From: Conexibacter sp. DBS9H8
GTDB taxonomy: Bacteria > Actinomycetota > Thermoleophilia > Solirubrobacterales > Solirubrobacteraceae
Assembly (NCBI RefSeq): GCF_023330685.1
Contig: NZ_CP097128.1
Location: 1 to 64,000 of the forward strand
Direction of reading: 5' to 3'
DNA length: 64,000 nucleotides
Part shown: one piece after another, positions 44,925 through 51,956 of the stretch
Position numbering within the stretch: position 1 is the first letter of the stretch
How the letters are laid out: every line of letters begins with the position of its first letter
Made by a program: the position numbers and the translations under genes
The notes under the pieces: model-generated
Told to the model about the DNA's origin: nothing
Seen by the model: only the letters and a program-made list of their open reading frames with translations
The model's database searches: none

Positions 44925-44936
44925 CGCGGGGTCGCG

Positions 44937-46295
44937 TCAGCGCGCCCGGATGGTGTGCCGGGGCCGGCGGGGGGTGCGGCGGCGCTCCACGTGGCGGCGG
45001 ATCGTGCGGCGACGCTGCACGTGGTGACGCATCCCACGGCGACGCTGCTTGTGATGACGGATCCCACGGCGGCGCTGCTCCTCGCGACGCATCTCGCGGC
45101 GACGGGCGGCGCTCCGGGAGCGAACGTCAACCTGGGCGCTCCTGGTCCCCTTCGCGTGCCGCGGGCCACGCCTGACCGCAACGGTGTGGACCGTGCCGCT
45201 CACCGTGGTGGAGGTTGATCCGGCCGTGGTGGAGGTTGATCCGGCCGTGGTGGAGGTTGATCCGGCCGTGGTGGAGGTTGATCCGGCCGTGGTGGAGGTT
45301 GATCCGGCCGTGGTCCCAGCCGTCGTCGTCGACGCGGCCCCGCCGAAGAGCTGGAGATAGGCTGCTGCGGATTGGGTCGCCGAAGACAGACTGAGTGAGC
45401 TGGCCCCGTAGTCGAAGTAGATCTCGAAAGCTGGATGGTTGGCTGAGATCCAGTTGTACATCTGCTGGATGAAGTAGGGATCGTCACCGCCGGCGTTCGA
45501 GCCGGTGGTGACAACGCCCCACTCTGGGATTGACATGGGCTTCCCGTGTGCCGCCGCGAAGGTATTCCACCAGTTGAGTCCGTAGGGCTCGTTCTCAATC
45601 GCCTGCCAGCGGCCAGCGGGGCCACCGTCCCCGCTCCAGGACGCGTCGTAGACGTCAACGCCGATGTAGTCGACGTACGCGTTGCCGGGATAGGCGGCAT
45701 CGGGGGCAGAGGTTCCCTGGCCGATGTTCGAGCACCAGTCGAACTTGAAGTTCGCCCCCGGCACGCTCCGGAACAGGTCGACGAGGTGCTGCCAGTAGGC
45801 GATGAAGTAGGGAGCTGAGTCCGGGCCGGTTGGCTGCACGGCGTAGGCCTCCCACGAACCGTTGAACTCCCCCCCAAGGCGGAGGATGGCCGAGCCGTCA
45901 CCGGCAGCCACGAGCTGCTGGGCGAGGGAGAGGAAGTACTGATCGTAGGCTCCCTGAGCCCCAGCCTCGAGGGTCCCCGGCTGGTTGGGGACCAGGAGCG
46001 GAACGTCCAGCTCGAGCTGGACACCCTGCTGGACGACCGGCGCGAGGCCATTGATGAGCCAGGACGGATCCGTCAGACCCGACCATGAGTTGTTGCCGGT
46101 GAAGTCTCCGACGATCGTGACCGGCGAATTGCGCCATGCGCCGAAGGCGAGATCCGCCGACGCGTCGGCTGGGCCGGCATAGACCCCCGAGAGCGTCGGG
46201 GCTGCGGCTGCTGCAGCGACGGCTGGAGCTGCCGCACAGACCCCGAGGGTCAGAGTGGCAGCCACCAACCGGGGGAGGAATCGGGAAGGGCGCAT
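44937..46295 (-). CDS. Secreted GH26-type glycosidase with AGSTSTT repeats and cationic tail
   Basis: 452 residues from the ATG at 46295 (a GTG at 46319 is possible). Signal peptide 1-28. Catalytic domain about 35-315 with Glu143 in RLGGEFNGSW and Glu258 in MSIPEWGV. Then AGSTSTT repeats (about 324-364), and a very basic end from residue 375 with ten-residue repeats QRRRGIRHHK, QRRRGMRHHV, QRRRTIRRHV, ERRRTPRRPR. The tail would bind polyanions such as acidic polysaccharide or teichoic-type polymer. It is convergent with the GH16-like gene, 12 bases away. Confidence 0.82.
   Translation of the reverse strand: MRPSRFLPRLVAATLTLGVCAAAPAVAAAAAAPTLSGVYAGPADASADLAFGAWRNSPVTIVGDFTGNNSWSGLTDPSWLINGLAPVVQQGVQLELDVPLLVPNQPGTLEAGAQGAYDQYFLSLAQQLVAAGDGSAILRLGGEFNGSWEAYAVQPTGPDSAPYFIAYWQHLVDLFRSVPGANFKFDWCSNIGQGTSAPDAAYPGNAYVDYIGVDVYDASWSGDGGPAGRWQAIENEPYGLNWWNTFAAAHGKPMSIPEWGVVTTGSNAGGDDPYFIQQMYNWISANHPAFEIYFDYGASSLSLSSATQSAAAYLQLFGGAASTTTAGTTAGSTSTTAGSTSTTAGSTSTTAGSTSTTAGSTSTTVSGTVHTVAVRRGPRHAKGTRSAQVDVRSRSAARRREMRREEQRRRGIRHHKQRRRGMRHHVQRRRTIRRHVERRRTPRRPRHTIRAR
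45203..45314 (-). repeat. 21-base tandem repeat in the GH26 gene
   Basis: Four perfect copies of a 21-base unit (from 45220; begins CCGGCCGTGGTGGAGG) and two partial ones. Because 21 is a multiple of three, copy changes only alter the linker length (AGSTSTT). Confidence 0.9.
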
Positions 46296-46572
46296 GCCAG
46301 AGGTCTCGACGGCCGACACCCGATCGATGATCTACCGCTTCCCAGCTAGACGATTGTTGGACTTTCGGCTTATCGGCGCTGGACACATCTGGACGCCTTT
46401 TATACCGTTTTCTGGTGTGACGGACTGGCGGGCTCGCCGAGCCGCCTTCCGGGCGCGGTGAGAGACGCGACCGGCGGCGTCCCGCCCGAGGCGTCGAACG
46501 GCGAGACGATCACGAGCCGATGGCCCGCCTGGGACCGGATCGCGACGTTGTGGGTACCGTTGGAGCGGCGCG

Positions 46573-47838
46573 ATGCCCTCGAAGACGCTGGCCATGATCT
46601 CGATCCCGATCGTGACCGGCGTGATCGGGTACGTGACGAACTGGACGGGCGTTCTCATGCTGTTCTATCCGGTCCGGTTCCGCGGTCTGCAGGCCGGCTG
46701 GCTGCGCGACGTCGCCTGGCGGCTCCCCCACCGCCTCCAGCAGATCCCGGGGGTGATGGTCGGCGGGATCGGCTGGCAGGGGATCATCCCCTCCCGGGCG
46801 GCCAAGATGGGGAGCCTGGCCGTGGATGTCGGACTCGCCAAGCTCGGCACCCCGCGGGAGTTCTTCGACCAGCTCGATCAGGCGGAGATCTCTGCCCAGA
46901 TCCTGTCCGCGCTCCAGCCCGAGGTACGCGAGATCGTCAATCGCGTCATGGCCCGTAACCATCCGCGGCTGTGGCGCGACATGCCCGAGCGCCTGCGCGA
47001 GGCACTGCACCAGCGGATCCAGGACCAGCTTCCGCGCATCGTCGATGACCTGACCGGGGAGATCAGCGCCCACATCGACCAGCTCGTCGACATCAAGCTG
47101 ATGGTCATCCGGCGCTTCGATCCGGAACTCGCCAACCGTGTCTTCCTCGACATCGGCGCGCGCGAGCTCCGTTTCATCCAGAACTTCGGGTTTGGCTTCG
47201 GGTTCCTGCTCGGGATCCCCGTCGCAGCCCTCACCCACCTCGTCCACGCCTGGTGGTTGCTGCCGATCATCGGCGTGCTCGTCGGGTACACGACCAACTG
47301 GGTGGCGTTGTGGATGATCTACGAGCCCGCCAACCCCGTTCGGGTCGGCCCGATCCGTCTCCAGGGGCTGTTCGTGCGCCGCCAGCCTGAGGTCGCCGAG
47401 GTGTACGCGGCGATCGTCGCCGACGACATCGTCACGGTCGCCAACTTCGCCGGGGAGTTGCTGTACGGCCCGCAGTCCGATCGCACCCGGGCGCTGATCG
47501 AGACCGGGCTCGCCCCGGCCCTCGACCGGGCGGTCGGGCTCGCCCGGCCGGCCGTCCGTGCCGCCCTCGGCAGTCGCGGCTACGACGAGCTCCGCCGCTC
47601 GATCATCGCCGAGAGTGAGGTCTCCACGATCGTCGAGCCGCTCGCCGAACCGGCCTTCAGCCGGTCTCAGGCGGCGGCCATGCGCAGCCTGATCACCGAG
47701 CGGATGCGGCGGATGAGCCCGAGTGACTTCGCGGAGATGTTGCACACCGCCACCCGCGAGGATGAGTGGCTGCTGCTGCTGCACGGCGCGGTGCTGGGAT
47801 TCGCGGGCGGCCTGATACACCTGATGATCTTCGGATGA
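46573..47838 (+). CDS. DUF445-family membrane protein
   Basis: 421 residues. Two related membrane halves carry the family motif: GYVTNWTGVLMLFYPV near residue 20 and GYTTNWVALWMIYEP near 240, with a long helical soluble region between, and a final helix (LLHGAVLGFAGGLIHLMIF). Start ATG at 46573. The role of DUF445 proteins is not settled; envelope functions are suspected. It is coupled to the next gene by ATGA. Confidence 0.86.
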   Translation: MPSKTLAMISIPIVTGVIGYVTNWTGVLMLFYPVRFRGLQAGWLRDVAWRLPHRLQQIPGVMVGGIGWQGIIPSRAAKMGSLAVDVGLAKLGTPREFFDQLDQAEISAQILSALQPEVREIVNRVMARNHPRLWRDMPERLREALHQRIQDQLPRIVDDLTGEISAHIDQLVDIKLMVIRRFDPELANRVFLDIGARELRFIQNFGFGFGFLLGIPVAALTHLVHAWWLLPIIGVLVGYTTNWVALWMIYEPANPVRVGPIRLQGLFVRRQPEVAEVYAAIVADDIVTVANFAGELLYGPQSDRTRALIETGLAPALDRAVGLARPAVRAALGSRGYDELRRSIIAESEVSTIVEPLAEPAFSRSQAAAMRSLITERMRRMSPSDFAEMLHTATREDEWLLLLHGAVLGFAGGLIHLMIFG

Positions 47839-48944
47839 CCGCCGTGACTCGCGCAGATGAGATCATCGCCGCGTTTGAGGACCCTGTCCCCGGGGCGGCC
47901 CTTCCTGGGGTTCCCGAGCCGAGCGCCGGTTCCCCCGCGCCACCGCCCCCACACTCGGCACCGGCGTCGTCTGCCCCGCCCGAAGCTCAGCCGGCAGCGA
48001 CAGAGACACGCAGAGAGAGGACCGGGACCACAGAGGGGGCGCAGCCGGCACCGTCGGTCGAGCCGGCGAGTGAAGCCGAGCCGACAGCCCGGGCCGAGGA
48101 TGCGGGCGACGGGTCGGGGGCCGCACATGCGACCGTCAGCTCGGCGTCACCGTACCCTACCGGCGCGCACGACGGCCTCCCCCAGCTCGCTCGCACGGCC
48201 GCCGGCGCCTGGCTCAAGGCCGCCGGCTGGACGGCCGGCACCTCGCTGCGGGTGTCCGGCGGCCTGCGCAGGCTCGCGCTGGACCCGAACGGCGCCCAGG
48301 AGGTGATTGAGGAGGTGACCCGTGAACTGCGTGAGGTGGCCCGGGACTTCCTCGGGGTCACGGAACTTGCTGAGGAGGTGCACGAGATGGCCCCGCTGCT
48401 CTCCACCGGCCTGCTCAAGGCCGGCACCTCGAGCCCTGAGGCCCTGCGGGCCCAGGGCGAGCAGCTGCTGCGCGAGGCCGCCGACGTCGGCTTCGACGAG
48501 GGCGCCCACCCGGCCTTCGCGCGGATCCTCACCGAGCTCTCCCCGGATGAGGCCCGGATTCTGCGGCTGCTGTTCCTCGAAGGCCCCCAACCGCTCGTTG
48601 ACGTGCGCGCGACGAACCTGATCGGCAGCGGCTCCCAGCTGATCGCCCGGTCCCTCAACATGCTCGGCCCCAAGGCGGGCCTGCGCCAGCACGACCGGGT
48701 GCCCGTCTACCTCGCCAACCTCCAGCGCGTCAACCTCATCGAGCTGTCCAGGGACCCGCTCGACTCGCTCGTCGACTACCAGGTCCTCGAGGCACAGCCG
48801 GCGACCCTCGCCGTTCTCCACAACACGGTACGGGCACGCGTGGACCGTCACAGCATCCACCTCACGCCGCTGGGGACGGAGTTCTGCCGGGTCTGCCTGC
48901 CCGTCGGACGCCCCGCGCTCCCACCTCCGTCCTCGCGGGTCTAG
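47835..48944 (+). CDS. Abi-alpha (DUF4393)-like protein
   Basis: 369 residues, starting in the ATGA overlap with the DUF445 gene. The first 120 residues are Ala/Pro/Glu-rich and likely disordered. After an amphipathic helix (about 125-160) the C-terminal region has LSPDEARILRLLF, RVPVYLANLQRVNLIEL and SIHLTPLGTEFCRVCL, the pattern of the Abi-alpha family, first linked to abortive infection of phage. The assignment is by pattern only. Its stop overlaps the convergent PucR stop by four bases. Confidence 0.6.
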   Translation: MTAVTRADEIIAAFEDPVPGAALPGVPEPSAGSPAPPPPHSAPASSAPPEAQPAATETRRERTGTTEGAQPAPSVEPASEAEPTARAEDAGDGSGAAHATVSSASPYPTGAHDGLPQLARTAAGAWLKAAGWTAGTSLRVSGGLRRLALDPNGAQEVIEEVTRELREVARDFLGVTELAEEVHEMAPLLSTGLLKAGTSSPEALRAQGEQLLREAADVGFDEGAHPAFARILTELSPDEARILRLLFLEGPQPLVDVRATNLIGSGSQLIARSLNMLGPKAGLRQHDRVPVYLANLQRVNLIELSRDPLDSLVDYQVLEAQPATLAVLHNTVRARVDRHSIHLTPLGTEFCRVCLPVGRPALPPPSSRV

Positions 48945-50185
48945 GCGCCCGGGCCACCCGCTCGCGCCCGCAGCGCCATCTCCAGCTCCAACCGCGCCCC
49001 CGGATCGTCAAGGGCGCCGCCGAGCAACCCGCGCAGCTTGGCGATCCGGTAGCGCACGGTCTGGGGGTGGACGTGGAGCGCGGCGGCGACGCTCGGGGTG
49101 TGACGCTGGTGGGCGAGCCAGGCCGCGAGGGTCTCCTCGAGCCGCTCACGCTCGGCCGCGGGGAGACCGGCGAGCGGGCCGAGGCGGCGCTGGACAAGCG
49201 CATCGGCGAGATCGGCGTCACCGAGGACGATGAGGTCACCGAGGTGATCCTCGACGGCGATGAGGCCGCCGGCCGGCGCCCGTCCCGCGCCCGGGTCCGG
49301 ACCGAGCCCGTCCGCGCCCGGCCCATACCCCCAGGGGCCGCGTACCCGCCCGGAGGCGATCAGGTCGAGCAGCCGCCGGGACCAGCACAGCGAGCGCAGC
49401 GCCGCGAGCGTCTCCACGGTCGGCCCGAGCGCTCCGAGCTCGCCCGCGAGCGCCCGCGCCAGCAGCGCCCGGCGTCCGGGACCGTCCGGGTCGGGCACGA
49501 GCAGGAAGACACCGTCGCCGTCGGCCCCGACGAGCGTGTCGGCGCCGATGCGGCGGCTCACCGCCCCCGCCGAGCCCGCCGCGGGAACGAGGGCGGCGAT
49601 GCTGCGGGGCACTGGCCAGCGGGCCAGTGCCGCCGCCCGGGCGAGCGCGTCGAGATCGACGCCACCGGGGTCGGTGAGCAGCGCGATCACCCGCCGGCGG
49701 CGGCGTTCGAGCTCCCCCGCCTCATCCGATCGGGCACGGAGGTACCCCTCGACGACGTCGGCGGCGAGCTCATCGGTGTAGAGGAAGATCCCCTCGGCGA
49801 CGGCGAGGATCAGCTCGGTCGCCATCCCCGCGGCGGCAAGGACGCCGGCCGCCTCCCGCCACAGCGCCCGGCTGCCGGTGCGAAAGGCCGCCCGCAGGCC
49901 CTCGAGTTCCCGGCCGGCCTGGAATTCGCTCTCCCCGAGGCGCTGCCACAGCTCGCCCGCATCCGCGGACGGGTGCACGCCCGCCTCGGCCCCGTCGAGG
50001 AACGCGCTGATCGCCCCCTCGATCCCGATCCGGATCCCGACCCCCTCGGGCCCTGACAGGACCGAGCGGTAGGCGGGCGATTCGCGCTCGACCGCCTCGA
50101 CGACGTGTCGGACGAGCTTTGGCAACTCGGCACGAACGGTCGCGATGACATTCCGGGGGATCGGAGGAAAGGGCCAGGCAGGCAT
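48941..50185 (-). CDS. PucR/CdaR-type transcriptional regulator
   Basis: 414 residues. The N-terminal sensory part (1-170) is helical, a degenerate GGDEF-like middle (about 195-300) follows, and the C-terminal helix-turn-helix of the PucR type is at SVAAALHVHPQTVRYRIAKLRGLLG. Such regulators often control catabolic genes next to them. It is divergent from prmA with a 130-base shared region containing TATCAGATA at the start of its own gene, so it is the likely regulator of the monooxygenase operon. Confidence 0.88.
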   Translation of the reverse strand: MPAWPFPPIPRNVIATVRAELPKLVRHVVEAVERESPAYRSVLSGPEGVGIRIGIEGAISAFLDGAEAGVHPSADAGELWQRLGESEFQAGRELEGLRAAFRTGSRALWREAAGVLAAAGMATELILAVAEGIFLYTDELAADVVEGYLRARSDEAGELERRRRRVIALLTDPGGVDLDALARAAALARWPVPRSIAALVPAAGSAGAVSRRIGADTLVGADGDGVFLLVPDPDGPGRRALLARALAGELGALGPTVETLAALRSLCWSRRLLDLIASGRVRGPWGYGPGADGLGPDPGAGRAPAGGLIAVEDHLGDLIVLGDADLADALVQRRLGPLAGLPAAERERLEETLAAWLAHQRHTPSVAAALHVHPQTVRYRIAKLRGLLGGALDDPGARLELEMALRARAGGPGA

Positions 50186-50194
50186 TATCAGATA
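50186..50194. promoter_or_regulatory. Short palindrome at the PucR start
   Basis: TATCAGATA sits directly before the PucR ATG in the region shared with prmA. Too short to be decisive; a possible autoregulatory or RNA polymerase site. Confidence 0.3.
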
Positions 50195-50315
50195 GTGACA
50201 AAGACGCGCGGGAAAGACGTTGAGCGGCGCCGTATCCCCCGGGGCGATCCGGGCCTACCTTGAGGGCAACCCCACGCGCAGGAACAACCACCGCCGAGGC
50301 AGAGGGAGCCTGACC

Positions 50316-51956
50316 ATGGCCGCGAGCAGCAGCCCGAACCGCAGACGCAGCGTCACCAAGACCCACGAGCGGATCGCCCAGCTCGGCTGGGAGCCGACCT
50401 ACCACGAGCCGGCCGTGCGCTACCCGACCCGCTACCGGTTCCCCAACCAGGCCAAGGACCCGATGAAGCAGATCATGCGGGAGTACCTGCCGATGGAGCT
50501 GGAGAAGGACGAGCGCGTCTACGGCGGCCACGACGCCGCCGTCCGCGCCGACATGCCCCATAAGGCACACCTGCGCTGGCTCGAGTGGATGAAGGCGTTC
50601 GTCCCGGTGACAAACTTCGCCGAGGTCGGAGCCGGGCGCTGCATGTCGATGCTGATGTCGGCGGTCCCCAACAACGAGCTGCGCAACGGCTACCACGTCC
50701 AGTTCGTCGATGAGCTGCGCCACACCGGGATGCAGATGTCGCTCGCCCGCTGGTACGCCAAGCATGTTCCCGACCCGGCCGGCTGGAACAAGATGCCCAG
50801 CGCGCTCGTCAACTCGCCCGCGATCAGCCCCGGGTTCAACATGCTCAGCCACTTCATGGTCGGCGATCCGATCCAGGCGGCCTTCACCCTGCAGGTCGTC
50901 GCCGAAACGGCGTTCACCAACATCGTCTTCGTCGCAACCCCCGACGTCGCCGCCCGCAACGGCGACTTCACCCTGCCGACGACATACCTGTCGGTCCAGT
51001 CCGACGAGGCCCGTCACATCTCCAACGGGTATGCGACGCTGCTCACCGTCCTCCAGGACGACCACAACGCGCCGCTGATCGAGCGCGACCTCCAGCAGGC
51101 GTTCTGGATCAACCACGCGTTCATTGACGTGTTCGCCGCGATCCTGATGGAGTACGGATCCAAGGACCGCTCCGACCCCGAGTGCTTCCTCGACAAGTGG
51201 GACCGCTGGGTGCGCGACGACTGGTACCGCGCCTACATCCTCAAGCTCGGCAAGCTCGGGCTGGACATCTCCCCGGAGATCTTCGAACGTGCCCGTGAGC
51301 GGATCGTCAAAGGGATCCATCACCGCCACGCGATGTTCGCCTACGCCGCCTGGCCGCTCGCGCACTGGCGGATCGACCCGCTGGATGAGCGCGACTTCGA
51401 GTGGTTCGAGAATCATTACCCCGGCTGGTACAGCCGGTACGGCGCCTTCCACGAGGCCTACCGCTACGCGGGCGACCCGGACAACCGCCTGCTGCTCACC
51501 GAGTTCATGGCGTTGATGCCGCCGAGCTGCTGGACCTGCCAGGGCTTCTGTGTCGACCCCGACGACCAGACCCACCGGGTGATCGAGGGCCGCACCCGCT
51601 TCTATTGCTCGAAGGAGTGCGCCTGGATGGACGAGAGCAACCCGGGCCGCTACACGGGTGACCGTAACTTCTTTGACCGCTACGACGGTTGGGAGCTGTC
51701 GGAGGTGATCGCCTCACTCGGGTTCCTCCGCGCCGACGGCGAGACCCTGATCGGCCAGCCCCACCTGCACAGCGACGGGATGTGGACGCTGTCGGACATC
51801 CGCGCCCTCAACGTGCACGTGCAGAGCCCGAACATCCGCGTCGCCCGCGAGCTCGGTCTGCCCAGCGGCGACCACTCAGGCCTGGCGGTGGCCGGGGACG
51901 GCTCGGTGCCGCTCGCCCACGCCCACTCGGACCTGCTCACCGGAGCGCGCCTGTAG
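50316..51956 (+). CDS. prmA: Soluble di-iron monooxygenase, hydroxylase large subunit (propane monooxygenase PrmA-like)
   Basis: 546 residues from the ATG at 50316 (ribosome site AGAGGGA). The di-iron ligands are all found: Glu103, Glu133/His136 (DELRH), Glu197 (VVAETAF) and Glu231/His234 (DEARH), with gaps of 30 and 34 residues as in methane and propane monooxygenases. Regions such as ERVYGGHDAAVR, GDFTLPTTYLSVQSDE, RIDPLDERDFEWFENHYPGW and CWTC...YCSKEC are typical of PrmA. It hydroxylates a short alkane or similar compound using electrons from the reductase. The next gene starts right after its stop. Confidence 0.92.
   Translation: MAASSSPNRRRSVTKTHERIAQLGWEPTYHEPAVRYPTRYRFPNQAKDPMKQIMREYLPMELEKDERVYGGHDAAVRADMPHKAHLRWLEWMKAFVPVTNFAEVGAGRCMSMLMSAVPNNELRNGYHVQFVDELRHTGMQMSLARWYAKHVPDPAGWNKMPSALVNSPAISPGFNMLSHFMVGDPIQAAFTLQVVAETAFTNIVFVATPDVAARNGDFTLPTTYLSVQSDEARHISNGYATLLTVLQDDHNAPLIERDLQQAFWINHAFIDVFAAILMEYGSKDRSDPECFLDKWDRWVRDDWYRAYILKLGKLGLDISPEIFERARERIVKGIHHRHAMFAYAAWPLAHWRIDPLDERDFEWFENHYPGWYSRYGAFHEAYRYAGDPDNRLLLTEFMALMPPSCWTCQGFCVDPDDQTHRVIEGRTRFYCSKECAWMDESNPGRYTGDRNFFDRYDGWELSEVIASLGFLRADGETLIGQPHLHSDGMWTLSDIRALNVHVQSPNIRVARELGLPSGDHSGLAVAGDGSVPLAHAHSDLLTGARL

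Noticed and set aside
45203..45314. CRISPR-like or transposon-end repeat at the GH26 gene
   Set aside because: Direct 21-base units with no spacers, coding for AGSTSTT; a protein repeat.
46300..46572. Riboswitch or small RNA in the AT-rich region between GH26 and DUF445
   Set aside because: The base composition drops and promoter-like segments are possible, but I could not fold a known riboswitch core or find a terminator; nothing firm to report.
46510..47820. 436-codon minus-strand frame opposite the DUF445 gene
   Set aside because: DUF445 motifs and the ATGA coupling on the plus strand identify the real gene.
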